Made by a program: the position numbers and the translations under genes | Part shown: positions 12,701 through 27,026 of the stretch, one piece after another | Position numbering within the stretch: position 1 is the first letter of the stretch | Layout of the letters: every line of letters begins with the position of its first letter | Assembly: GCA_035222895.1 (NCBI GenBank) | Contig: JAVYIG010001035.1 | Location: forward strand, 124,001 to 188,000 | Length of the DNA: 64,000 bases | From: Strongylocentrotus droebachiensis | Lineage: Eukaryota; Echinodermata; Echinoidea; Camarodonta; Strongylocentrotidae | Direction of reading: 5' to 3' | The notes under the pieces: model-generated | Databases searched by the model: none | Told to the model about the DNA's origin: nothing | The model's input: only the letters and a program-made list of their open reading frames with translations

Positions 12701-15700
12701 CACTATCGCATGTCATGGCCAATCTATCACACTCAAATACTGAGGTCCAGTCAAACTAGAATGAGTCACTTTCTTGGGTCAACAAAGCTGAAAATGACAC
12801 TCTTCAAACTGTGTGACTTCCCACCATGGTGGGCTTTAAGAACATTACGGCTGTGTGACGGTGTTTGAGAGTTGAGTGTGGGTTTACTTCTTGAGCTTTG
12901 ATATGGCATACTAATGCCCATAGGGACATATTCATCAAATTTGAGCACAATGATCATGATAATATAAGTGTTATGGTACCCTTGGGGTGGGGAAGGTTTT
13001 ATTGAAGATTTTGTTTTGACTTACAGTATTTCACTTTTAGAATATTTCTATTCAACTTCAAATGATGATAGGTAGGTCAAACTCCCCCAAAATCTAAGCT
13101 CAAATAATACTTCCATTAGATGTAGGTATGGCAATGTAAGAAATATATATTAGCACTAAAAACCTGTTCGAAATGTCGAGCCACTCCCGCCACCCATCCT
13201 CTCCAAGCGCTAGTGAAAGACAACCAACAGTCTTTTTCAAGACTACACCAACAGTCCTTTTCAGGACTACACACCCTCAAGAAAGATAACTGAGAGTCCT
13301 TTTCAGGACTCCTCAATCCTCCCTCTCTCTCACATGGTGCATCCACAAGCCTACAGTATAGCACTAAAAATGTTCTATAATAATAATAAGAGGAAGAATG
13401 CCTCAGATTATCTGATGCATAGTTTGATTATTTATATGTTTTTCCATCTGAGAGTAAGTTCATATCTACAGAAGACGGCAGTGACTCTGTGCACAGTCTC
13501 ATGTAGTATTCATTGCACTGCTTGTATCAATCTACACTGTATAGTCTTGCTTCTCAGATCTTGTTTCTGTACTATAGCTTGGCCTGGCATACAAGGATCA
13601 CCTACATGTCCATATCATCAGCCAGCTACAGTATCCATTTTAAATTTTAATGACTTGAGGTCTGATTTATCTCTTACCTTTTGCCTTTTTGGTCCCTCTC
13701 ACATCGCATGCAAATGATATACAGGGCCCCCAGCTGGTCCATGGGCCCACCCTACATGGTTTAGAGCAGGGTACATGACAGTCTGTTATGGTCCCAGGTC
13801 GGTCTTCAGGGTCACAGAGGTCAACTGGAAGTGGCATGGATGCTGTGGAATAAGATGAGACAAAGGGTCAGTTATTGCAGTTAATAAAGTGAAGGGAAGA
13901 TTAGGAGCTAGTTTGAAAACTATAGAAACTATATATTCATTGAATTTGAACAAGAAAGAGCATTAGCACATATATTCTGACACATATTTAATCCTTTTCT
14001 GGCTCCAAATAGACAATTTGTTTCTTTTACAACTTCATAGCTTTATCTATTTACTCAATTAACAAGGGTCTGTTTTAAAGCATCTTCAAAAGTGAAATAA
14101 AACGAAAAAGATTAACAATAGCCAAGTTAGCTTAACTTTGCTTGATTTAGATTTCATTCTTCTGGTTACCGTTAATAACATCTCACTCCTTTCTGTTTAC
14201 TATGTGGTAGAGTTGTTTTTACTTCACTGGATGAGTACCATCCAATGAAACATGAAGCTAAGTTATGACAATAATTGTTTGTAATCATGACTTCTGTCAT
14301 CCTGCCTTGATGACTGGCAGCATATACCACAAGATCATTTTCCCTTATCAGATGACTAGTCAAAATCATGGAATGCGTAGTGCAGGAATACCAGATTAGA
14401 TGATAAGGCAAAGTGATAACTGACGTTTTTGACGATAAACAATGTATTCCAAACCCCCATTAAAGAAGATAATTATAGAGTGAAAATATGTTATGCAGCA
14501 AGTTTTAACAAACTATAATAATGGCAGGATAAGTGACGTAATATTGGAAAGTACTGTACTGAATTAGGACTGCATATCATAGTTATTATAGGTATATATC
14601 TTATATGATTTCAAATGCTTTAATCATCATATTCCATTTTGTGAGGCCTAAAAGGTTGCTAACTCATACATGCATCATCTTCAATACAATTGCATGGCCC
14701 TCAAGAAGAACAATACTGATACTGACCGAACTATCCTGGTTAAATAAAACCATATTAGGAATATATTGAGAAATTAGGTTTACTTCAATACTTTCCTACC
14801 CTATGAACCATACAGAGTAGTCAAAACCATGGGTGGTTCCTAGTTTGCTCACTATTGCATCTCCCTGGATCTCTCAAGATAAAAATATAAATAGAGGACC
14901 ACTGTAGTGCATGCTTAGAATTGAAATCCCACCATCATCCCATCGCCACGACAACCACAAATGCACTTTCGCAGCAGGTGAATGGAATTTTCTAGGTTTT
15001 CAGTCTCATTTAGAGAGTTCTTGCAATAATTAAAAAAATAAACACAAAATTAAGTGACCTATAATAATTCAATGTAATTGGTGATTACATAACTGTTAAT
15101 ATATTTCGAATGCACTAACGAATGGTTGATTTTGGGAATAAAATTGATTCAGTTGATGCATTACAAGAAATAATGAAAGTCTTCTTTGGGCAGACTAGAT
15201 CCAAACTACCAGGTAAAGGAATGCTGGAACGACACCTTCCCTCCCTAAAATGTCAAACGGTGACGTCCATAACACCCGCAAATACTTCCTGCGGGCAGCA
15301 TCACGTGGGATTTCAGCACAAACAGACTGAAATTTGTCTGTAAATACTAGCGCTGAATGAAACTAATTCACGTCAATCTCGGAGGGCGATTTAAAGGCGT
15401 AATCCATTCCCATATTGGTTCACATGTTGAATCTGTTTGACTTGGTTTATTTGATCTAATCTTATAAGCTCTTTTACTGCAGGAATTCGCTTTCACAAAT
15501 ATGTACATGAAAGGAGCATACAAAGATAATGGAGAACAAATCTCTACATTCACATGTTGTGCATCATAGACTGTAAGATGTTATTCTCAAATCTTCTCGC
15601 TATTTTAAAAGATCTACTATCTCAGAAGTTTTAAAAGGCAAGGACCCCTGAACTGACTCAGTAATAGCCAATAATGTTCACGTTTTACATTCTATAAAAA

Positions 15701-16562
15701 ATAAGCCTACCATATTAGGTACTAGCATCTCAGTTTTATTGATGGCAATTCCTTTAGACAATTGTTTTTAGGACTGAAGAACATGATTTTCCTGCCTTTA
15801 AAGATGGAAGATAATCATTATAAAAACTCTCCGGGAATAGGAATATTGCCTAGATGTAGGATTCACTGATTGAATTAGTTGCTTAATTCTTGAGGTAGGG
15901 GTCTCCACACCACTCAGCCATTGCACATATAAGTCCTGCTAACAATCAGAGCTTCAATGAATGAAGACGATCCTGAGCAATCAGCACAGATTTATTGCTA
16001 TACACAGGGGGAATCAGGTGTAATTTCTGCCTCATTCTGGTTAAAAAACACTTCAAAAAGTAAGAAAGTAGTCTGAATGTAGTCACTGATTGCAGGAATG
16101 AGGGGAGAGGAGAAGAGGCAGGATGCTTTAAATGGGTTCCAATTCCCAATGCTATACATAATCTAATACTTGGGAAACAAGGATGTTTATTGACAGAAGG
16201 TAGCATTGGGGCAATTATATATTTAAAGAAAAGTTAATGGAGTGGGCTAAAAGGGGATATGGAAATGGACAAATGTAGGAAATGGAATACAGAGTACATT
16301 TAGAAATTAGAGAAGGAACAAAGAAAAGGAGAAAAGACGCAGAAAGGTAAGCAAAATGGGAAGAAAGAGAGCTTATGAGAGACAGAACTAGAGAGTACCA
16401 AACAGAAAGTATGTGGACATGTGTATATGTGTATTCACATGATATAGAAAGAGAGGAAGGAGGAGAATGAGAAAGAGAGAGGGCGGAAAGAGAGAATGAG
16501 AGTAAGGGTTTGTTTGTGTGTGGGTGCCTGCGTGTGTGTTTATAAGTGTGTGTTTGTGTGTT

Positions 16563-16599
<37 letters not shown>

Positions 16600-18402
16600 A
16601 AGAGAGATGAGAACAAAAAAGACAATCTGTATGAAAGACAGACATACAGAGAGATGAATAGAGGGGAGGAGATTACTACTACAAGCCATTGCGAGTACAG
16701 ATAAAATCTATTCTATACCAGAGAAAACCTAATTTACAATGATTGGTGTTTGATTAAAAAAAGTGATTTCAAAAAGAGCCTTGGGCTTGTGTCCATCTTA
16801 ATTAGGGCTCTGTTGTGGGAACACTGCAATTTAAGAATAAGGGAAATAAAGCTGTCACTTTCAATTTCAGGATGACATCAACTATATCTATCCCTAGATT
16901 CAGAGATATTAAACTGCACAGAACTTTAAAATCATTCATAAAAATTGGTTAAAACATGGAGGTCATATAGGCTGCAGGAAGCAACAATAATTATAATCCA
17001 CACAAGGTCATCGCTTGTTAAATATTTATTCCATATATTACTATCACTGATGAAACATTGTATAGATGCATTAACTATGCATACCTTCCATATAAAATGT
17101 ACAACTCTGTTTCATTTTTTGTATACTTTAGATATACATGTACTTGAATATAAATCAAGATTTTCATGGACAATTTATAACTTGCAGGGCAAGGTCTAGT
17201 AAGGGCTAAAAAGTCTGAAAAATATTCAACCAAAAATTGGAAGAGATGGTATCTGACTATATCTTTCATATACAACTACAATAATTCTATTTGCTATCTT
17301 ATTCCCCCTAAATCTGACATTAGTTTCAAGGACCTTACATTATTTCCATAACGTCTGACAAGGGCGCTTAGTTGCACACTCGCCTCAACTAAGTTGCAGC
17401 TAAACCTGGACTAAATTTTAACACTACGCTTTCATGAACACCAGCCTTACATATTCCAAACTTCTTACCTGTATCATTGACATGAGTGCAGAAGACTTCT
17501 CTAGATGCCAGCCCTCCACCACATGGTCCTCTTTCTTCATCATCATCTCCATCTTCACTTCCAGACGATCCTGGTAGGATGTCACACTCTGACCAAGCTG
17601 ATGTCTTCCACACATACTTCACCCTGAGAGAAATCAAGAAAATTAAGGTTTCATCAGACAGATTGTAGAAAGATAATCTGAAATCTTAGCAAAAATCATC
17701 ATCTTAATTTCCTGACGATCCTGGTAGGATATCATACTCTCACCAATCAGATGTCTTCTTGACATACTCAACCTGTGATAAATCGAGACAATTTAGGTTT
17801 TTTTATTAGAAAAAAAACTTTTATAGACAGATGATCTGAAATATCAACAAAAACAAATTTATATCTTCATCTTCACTTCCATATATATGATCCTGGTACA
17901 AAGTGGCACTTTGATATCTTCTGTACCTATTCTATGTCTTGTCTAAATCTCATATCCCAAGCGCTGTCTTGAATTTGTACAAATCTTGCCTTCCTCATCA
18001 CCCATAGCCCAGAGTCACGGTCAATAAGTCACTCCCGATATGGAACTGTTCCGAAATTGGAACAGAAAATTAGAGCAAGTTTAATTGCATGAGTCGAGAT
18101 GTCTGTAAATAACTCACTCATGTCCTTACTACTGCCAACAATGATTGACCAGCTGTGTGATTGGTTCATGAATAGGCATTTCGGCCTGAGGGATGAAAAA
18201 TTCTAAGATTCATTGTTTCCAAGACATTGCCTCGTTCAATTAATACATTGAGCATCAATGGATAGGGAGAAGTTTTCTATGGGATAAAAGATTCCTAAAC
18301 TTGTATGTTTAACGTTTAGGGAAAAGATAACAGATATATTCTCTCCCCCTCTCCTTTCGTTCTCTCACTCTCCCTTCATTCTTGCCCCCTTCCCTCTCTC
18401 TG

Positions 18403-18435
<33 letters not shown>

Positions 18436-21400
18436 CTCTCTCTCGCTCTTTCTACAAAATTATATCAACATATAATAGAAGCAAACACAGATGGTAGGAA
18501 TATCTTCTATCATCGAAATCTGAATTCTAAATTTATTCCAACCAGTAGCTAAAATTTATTATTCCTAAATATCACAAAAATCATTCCAAGTGAAAGTAAA
18601 AAATCACAGTTGGAGCTAAATATTTTAGCGTCCTCAATCATTAAAAAGATACCTTTTAAAATGAGCGTGAAGGAAAACTCTAAAGACCAGGTACTCAAGA
18701 GCAAACATACTATTCCAGTTTGTCAATAGAGAGCATCTACAAATGTGTGATGCCTACTCTAGCTTTCATCATGATGCATTTGCCCAGTCAATTTGTGAGC
18801 CCATTAATGAAGATATCAGCAATAAGTTTAATATGTCATTAGAACTTTATAGCTGTTTTGATGCTCTGCAGTCACAGAGAGAGAGATACAATTCATATAG
18901 CAAAGGTCAGTATATACTGTGTAGATGAAATAGAAATAAGCGTTGTGTCTCATCTTATCTTATGAAATAAGACGTTTGATTTACAGAGCTGCTCTGGCGT
19001 AATGCTCTTTCGACAATTGCCATGGTTCGTCAAAAATATAGGGGTAGTTATGGGTTGCAATTAGGTTTTAGATTAGGTTTAGGTTTAGGTATTGTATTTG
19101 GTCTGGTTTGAATTTAAGATGATATATTTTTGAGAACTTGTCACCACAGCATGTGTCTAAGACCATCTGTAGAATATCTGAATCCTAAGTGCTATGTCTA
19201 TATGTGAAAAATGCAAATAGAATTGTAAGAGACTGTAGATGAAACCATTAAATATTCAGCATTTCACGTTGGGGAGATGGACATGTCATGTAGATCATAA
19301 TCTAGCTAGTGGATAAGGAGTGAAATTTTCAAGAATTGCTATTCAGGTCCAGCCTATCCATTTGGCAGGGTCTCTATTTGCGCACTTCAGAAGATCAGTC
19401 AGTTGTTTGATAGTATACTCGCACCATCGTCAATAGACGCATAAAACGGGTAGTGAAAAAGCTTGCCGTGTCTTCATGATTAGAATATCAGAATGGAAGC
19501 TAGTAATGGGTTCTAGCTGTGCTTGTCAATTTGCAGCAAACCTGTCTTCTACTGGCGTCAATGTGGCAAAACAAGTTCTTTATCATTTTCTATGAATTCT
19601 TACAATCATTTTAAGGCCTCAATTACATTTTTCTTTCAAATACATGGACAAATTCCTGATGAAAATCATTTCCTTTTTGTACGTAAATCTTGAAATTTTA
19701 TATAAAAAATGTTCTTTCTGTGACTGTATTTTATTTTTTAAGAGAATGATATAAACTTTAAGTGGTGAGAGCCACAAGGGTATTAACTCTTTGTAAAAGT
19801 ATATGAACTAATGCCCCTCTGGCTCTCAGCAGAAGGACTATATCCAGATAGGCTGCTACATTTAATCCACAATCACTTACTTGCTATACTCACACACACA
19901 TGCACACACTCACTCTCACATTAACCACAGTGTTATGATTCAAGGACTGGTCAGCAAACGGTCTTCAATTTTCACCATTCCCTTTTATCAGCTGTGGACA
20001 AACATGGTGGGGGGGGGGGGGGGAGGGGGTCAACAGAAAATCTTGCTGCGCAAACAGGCAATTTCCTCAGAAAGATTATTTCAACTCATGCTGCACTTTC
20101 CGTGTGCAAAACGTCTCCAAAATATTGCACTATTCTGTGGTCAATGAACATTTCTCAGATTTCAGAAGATTTGTTCGTAAATGATGTTTTCTTCGGGCTA
20201 TGTGTCTACAGGAAATTATTCAACAACAGCTCTAAAACTGTCCATGCTGTCATCTACTAGTATTGTTTGAAGCATTGCATTTCCTGCTAGAGAATCCACA
20301 ATGAAGACTCATATTTGTTTTCAGGAAAGGAGAAGAAAGTAGGTTATTTCAGCCTACGCCACCTGTTATCAATTCTCATTATGTGTACTCTCAGATGTAT
20401 GTATAGTTGATGTCAATTCAAAAAAAAAAAAAATTAGTTTCCACTCTTTTCAGTTGGTCTAAACTAAAAGATAAAAAGATGTAAATAGAAATATGATTCC
20501 CTGTGTGGCATTACCCCCAAACAAGTTATAGTGTAAATATTACAGTTAGCATTAAAAATATGTGAAATGCAAACAATACCATATAGTAATAGTAATATTA
20601 ATCAGTTCTTGTATATAAACGTGTTTCACATTATTACGTCCCTATGCACTTCTAAAGAGCATTGGAAATGATTATCCTAGCTTTAGGTCCAGCAGCGCAC
20701 AGTGCATTTCAAGGAATATTCATACCAGGTACCAATTCACCTGACATGAGTCCAGTGTGGCTAATGTAGATTAATGTCTTGCCAAAAGACATTAGTGCAC
20801 CGGCGGGACTTGAACCGCGGACCTTGTGATCCACAGCCCGTGACATATCGACTCGACCTCTAAGAGCACGAAACATAAATACCAACATGTACCAAATGCA
20901 ACATGGATATTTGTGATTTTAACAGCGATAGCAGCTGCTCATTGAAATAAGATATGTCTCAAAATGGTAACCTAATATATGTTCAATACAATGTTTGGAT
21001 ACATCTCTTCATCCAGCATTTATACAATTGTTATGGTTTTATCAATTCAGATGGACAAATCTATGAAAAATATTCAATCATAATGATCAAAATCATGGCA
21101 CACTATTCATTTTGTACATAGAGCTGGGCTCACGCCCTGTTTGATTGATTCACCAACGTAAAATACCAAAATAAATGAAACCTATATACACGTGTTACTA
21201 ATAATAAATCAAATTGATCAGCAGGAATAGAGAGTACCACAGACGGTACTATCCTCCCTTGATCATTCTCACCGATACAACTAACACCACAAAGCAATAT
21301 CAAAGAAATAGAACCCCCTCTATTGATCAACCCCCATAACCCAATCTGTCCCTACGATCGACACAGAGATGGATTTTTGATGAAGTTGGAACAAGATCAG

Positions 21401-22348
21401 ACTACCTCTTTCTTAACCCAGTTCATACATAACCCACATATGAAGGGCTCTTGAGATGGGCTTCTATTGCATGCCGACTCACTGTATGATAGAGACACAA
21501 AGAGCTGACAAGAAGAAAATAAGTCAGATTAAATATAGACGAAGTGAGTGTCCTATGACGGAACAAATAGTCCTGTTACTTTAATTTGTTATGTACTAGA
21601 AATAGTCTACAGCTGCAAGACATTGATAAACAGTTGATTGCAGCTTGGGAATATTAAAGTAAGCATATTGTATTTTTGGGGAGAATGGTTATTTACATAA
21701 TATTTCATATTTGCAGGAGCCTATTCTGAACAGAGGAATTCTATTAATATACAGGCTGACAAGGCACCAATATTTTTAACATTTTGCGAAAGAGATAGTG
21801 ATTACAGTTTGTGCACACACAAACTCATTGTCTTCAAAATCAAAAAGTGTCTATGGGGGCATGGAAGAAAAGTGATCAGTTTCATTGTTTAATCAATATA
21901 TTCACTACAAGAATCAATGCACTAGAGATCAAAATTGTTGTTGCTGCTGCATTAAAAATCCCAACTGAACATGTTATTAAAGAATTGAAAAGTTAAAGAG
22001 TGAAAAGGGTGCTATATCTGTCTGCAGAGAAAGACTAGCATATATCTGGGTCTATTGGAGTGCTAGACAAAGAATAACCCTTGAAGTTTTCAAACAGGAA
22101 AAAGGTGGTTTCATGTTTATTCCCCCTGGCAAGGAAGTTATCGTTCAAAGAAATAGCAAGAAAGAGAGAATGGTGGATATCATTGGAAATTAAGATATAT
22201 AAAGAAATAGAGGAAGGCAGCAGAGATGGAGAGAGAATGGAGTGTGCGTGTGAGAGAGAGAGGGGGAGAGAGATAAAGGGAGAGAGAGAAAGGGAGAGAG
22301 AGAAAGGGAGAGAGACAGAGAGACAGAGAGAGAGAGAGACCGAGAGAG

Positions 22349-22391
<43 letters not shown>

Positions 22392-23672
22392 TATATAACT
22401 ATGGCAGTGTCTCAAATCATCTTATAATGATACACCAAGGCCTAACTATTGCTGTATTTGGCTAGTTACAATGGGGCAAAAAAAGGCAGGAACAATTCCA
22501 CCCTGAAGTAAATTGGACACACTGATAAATTTGTTTTTCCTTCATTATGCATGTACATGTATTTAACTGCCCCCCCCCCCCCCCCCACACACACCCCAAA
22601 GATTAAATCATGAAAGAAAGAGTAAATTCTCTAAAATGTTCCCTTTTATTTTTAATCCACTGACCCAATGACAAGGAAACAATCTGTACTTTACTGTACT
22701 GTAATCCCCCCCCCCCACATCAAACTACAGCTTCTTGAAATATAACCAAATATTTTTCACTGAAGCTTTTTATAAATATCAATGATGCTATCTTACAAGG
22801 GGAAATGGAACATGCACCACCCCATGTTACAAAATATTCTTTTGAAAACAAAAAATGAGTGTCTCTATTAATCTTTTGATATACCGTAGGTCATTACTCT
22901 TCCCTTCACCTAATCATGAATATAACATAGTACATTCGTCTCACATGTCTCATTCTCATTTGTCCATACTTGTACCTTCAGGGTATATTGACACTGTGGC
23001 ACCTTTTCACACCTGGGTGAATACCAGAGCAAAGTGAAACTAAGGAATATCAAAATTATGAAAAAGAGAGAAAATTCCATGCAAATGACCTCAGTAATTG
23101 CATAAATGTCTTGATCATCACCCAGGAGAGGGCAGGATTCCCAGAGCCCTGGTCCAAGACAGCCCACAAATCATAACCTGTGACTAGCGGAGGTGTGTGC
23201 TGATCAATAATGCATGATAACCAGCATCAGAAATGCATAGGTGGGACTAAGGCCTGTCATGGGTTATGGACGATGACAGAGGAATTGGCACTCTCGTGCC
23301 CTGGATCGTGAGCAAATTACAGACTTCCTGCCCTGTTGGGAAATCTCATGGCAATTACGCCTTGTAGGAAGGATTTCTTCTACTACAGGTGGAGGAATGT
23401 TGAACATGAATGGCATTTGCATAAGTGAATGGCTGATTGTGGTGGATGGCGGTGAGAGTTAGATCCCAGCCTCTGAAAGTTTGAATAGTTTCCTATAACT
23501 GTCTTGTAAATGATTTCTGTGTCAGAAGAAATTCATTAGGATCTATGCATGGGTGTAGAAGAATAACTAGTTCAACATCTACTAAAGATCTATCAAATCC
23601 TTACTTTCTCTGTTTCTTAGAAAGAGAAATATGAGACAGGCAGACTGAGACAGAGAGACAGAAGCTGAGAGA

Positions 23673-23710
<38 letters not shown>

Positions 23711-26700
23711 TAGGGACAGAGACTGAGGCAGAGAGAAAGAGACAGAGAGACAGAGAGACAGAGACAGAGAGATAGAGACAGAGACTGAGACAGAGAGAAA
23801 GAGAAACTGAGAGACAGAGACAGAGAGAAAGAGACAGAGAGAGAGGGAGAGAGAGAGAGAGAGAGGATGCAAAAAGAAAGCAGATCCTAGGTTTTATTAC
23901 CATACTGTCACAAATGAGCCCACTGGTTTTGTCTCTTTCGTGTAGCTTTCTATACAAAGCATATTGTTTCACTTTTCTACTGAAACACATGTTCTTGAAT
24001 AATATAACAGTTTTCACACAGAAGGGAGTCTTGGCTAGTAGACTTACCCCATATATCTCTCAATCAGTGGGATAGCTTGGCTTAATCAACAACTATGCCT
24101 TTTCAGAATTAGTACAACACAGTGTCATTTACAGGGAAAAGGTCTATTCTGGTTGGAAGGTATGCATAAATATTAAAGATTTGAAAGCTAATTTAGATGT
24201 GAGATAAAGGGTCTTGTTATAAAAGTAGATTCATGAATACGCTCACCATGATTAATAATAATGCTATTTCTGTGTAGCTTTATCATACACAGGAAATAGT
24301 GACCGTTTACATAAAAAACCTCTCTCTGGAACTGACAAAATATATACATATGCATTTTGAAAAAAGTCTGTGATGACAGACTATTTATCTCTTTTTTCTA
24401 TGTTAATCTGAAAGTCTCTTTTGTAGTCTACTCTGACAGGTGAACGACACTTTCATCCTCCCTCAATCCCCAAAAGCATAAAAAATGTTCTCCCTCTATA
24501 GTTCCGACTCTCTGTAAACTTGTGCCGGTGTGTGCCTCTGCCCTGTCCTGAATACTTGCCTAAATGAATGCAGCGGCATGTCGGTGACCTGACTTTTTGA
24601 CGTCAGCGGCGCCGCTTTTGTGAGTGCATAGGGACTGTGGTACATAGGGAGACAAGTTCTTATTATTTGTAGGTAATGTTTTGGGGTTTAGGAGTTGACA
24701 AGAGTATTTGGAAGGAATGGAAGTGAAAAGTGAAGTACTTTGAGTTTTCTCTTTTGTATTAGATTATCCCACTTTCCTCAGTGCAATCAGGCACGTTCTG
24801 TTTACCCTTATCTCTTTATTCCATGTTTATAAAGATAACTCTGGATGTATAATCCATACTTGATTTTAATTCCCTGTTGGTGTTTAACTCCAGATTCCAC
24901 TTTCCCTTTCTAAATTTTACATTTCTGTATGCTATATTAAAATTTCATCTTCATCTTTTCCCCTTCATCATCATATTTTTCTTCTCCTTCCAGTCAGTCA
25001 AATTAATTTCCTTCTACAAAGTTCAAGTCTAGAAAAATCCTAGTGAGTCTATTTATCATATTTTCCTCCAATCATACTTCACTTTTCTATCATCACAACA
25101 TTATCTGAGTCTTCAAATCTTCTATTTGGAAGCACCATCTCTGAACAAATAATTGACTAATGCCTGTCACTCTTCATTAAGCACAGCATCAACCACGCAC
25201 TACACCAAACCATCCCCAAACCCTATTCCATTGTTGCTCTCAAAGTGCATTTAGAAAATTAATTTTTGATCCTCGTCGCTGACCAGTTTTGATCTCCTTG
25301 GTGCCATCGCTTTGCAGATGGCCCGCCCCTTTGTTCTACCAACTGGGTTCCTTGCATATTTGAATTTAAGAATTGAGAATTTGATGCAAGCGGTCAGATA
25401 TGATTTAATTTCAGGACTGGCTGCTGGACACCTGTCTTTTGACTCAATTGCATTTTCATCTAGTATTTGATCGCTTCAGCTTTAAAGGTGCACTATGCGA
25501 TAAATGGAAATATGAGCTTAAAGGCGCAACTCATGTTTGAATTAATTTCATGATGGGCTGCTGGACACGTGTCTTTTGACTCTGTTAAATTTTCATCTTG
25601 AAATTGATCCCTTCATGTTTAATGCTGAAATATGATGTAGCTGGAAATATGAGATAAAAAGAAGATTTCAGATGCAATTTCAATGACATGTTTGAAAGGG
25701 CAAGAGATGGGTGATATTGCTAGTAAGTTGTAAGTCTAGACATGACCAGTGCATTAATCATGACTGCATGGATACATGCTTGGAATGATGAGAGACAGAA
25801 AGAGAGAGAGAGGGAGAAAATTAAATTGAGAAAATGTCACAAGTGGAAAGCGTGAAAGATGCAGAGGGGAAAGATAGAGAATGAAGAATTGGGGGGGGGG
25901 GGACAAAGACAGGGAGAGACAGAGGAAAGAGACAGAAAAGAGACGGAGAAAAGAGACAGCGGAAAGAGACAGAGAGAGAAAGATATAGACAACATTACAG
26001 AGGCTGAAGCAGAGACTGAAAGAAAGCAAGAGAGAGGAAGGAACATTTTATAACTATGGAGAGACACGTGTACATAACAGAAATACAAGAGATAATATAA
26101 AATGAGTAATTATCAGACAGACAGCCCCTCCCTCCCTCAAATCATCTTCACAAAGACATAAAAATCAATGCATCGCTCTGTGCGTGGCAGACTAAAACTA
26201 ATCATGTTATTGTGACCCATTGTCAGTAGTCTAGAGAGAGAATGTTTACCCTAACTATTATCAATCGATATCACTTGATGTTTCCCTGCACGCTATATTT
26301 CCTGGTTGATGCCATTTTTTTCCTTTCTTCTCTATTGACATAGCTTATTATTATGGAATCATCATGCATAGGGGGAAAAGGTCATGTGACTGTAATGAGT
26401 CTGGTTTAATGAGCCTTGTAAGATACTGTCTGCTGGTTGTGAAGATTATCTTCTTAGCTAATTATCCTAATTGATGCAGGAGAAGTTTGCTTTAAGGGAA
26501 TGCATCTTCTTTAAAGAAGTAAAATAAATATTGGACAGAATAGCTATCTTGTTAAGATATGAAACTACCTTCAGATCATGATTTCACTTCATCTGAATAA
26601 TTTTTTTTTACTGACATGCTGAAAAAATTGAATGAAGTATACATCTTAAACTTGATAAAGAAAAGCTTCAATTGTCAGCAACTGTCATCAAGTAAATAAA

Positions 26701-26978
26701 ATGAAATTTTGCCAGTTATTCTTTTTCCTATTAATAAGAAAATGTTTAATTACATTGTTTAAGAATTTGAACAGCTGAATTTATTTACAGTTAACTTTCT
26801 GGAAGTATTTAATCGCATATGAATAAAAAATGATAATCAACAACCATGTTCAAAGATTGAAGAAAAAAAAATCTGGTAAGCTTCATTTATTACTGATTAA
26901 TATCCCTTGATAAGCTATTTGGAAATGCTTTTGACAAACTAAAAATTAAGGTACCATCATGTCCCCCTCCCCCCCCCT

Positions 26979-27026
<48 letters not shown>

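Larger units (their letters stand above)
1646..13677. other. 12 kb intron between exons 4 and 5
   Basis: The intron holds the SINE at 1791-2002, (CT)n at 2770-2802, a long pyrimidine tract at 5330-5835, a TIR element with a reverse transcriptase remnant (6844-7478), a TTAA-flanked MITE (8099-8454), CT tracts at 9488-9860, one palindromic repeat (11823-11892) and the histone-type 3' signals (13229-13310). The rest is AT-rich with no gene I can support. Confidence 0.8.
13843..17468. other. 3.6 kb intron between exons 3 and 4
   Basis: AT-rich intron with one palindromic repeat (13951-14005) and a (GT)/(GA) microsatellite at 16500-16600. Nothing else is recognised. Confidence 0.8.

Noticed and set aside
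13160-13228. ATGTCGAGCC upstream of the stem-loops as a histone start
   Set aside because: The frame gives a short Ser/Pro/Arg peptide running through the hairpins, with no histone similarity.
13116-13364. Minus-strand 82-codon frame with repeated SPEKD
   Set aside because: The repeats are the reverse complement of the histone-type stem-loops; no splice-phase fit to the THSD7-like gene.
17776-17800. Acceptor of the second exon-3 copy as an alternative exon
   Set aside because: The reading frame meets a stop within about 12 codons and a conserved Cys is lost.
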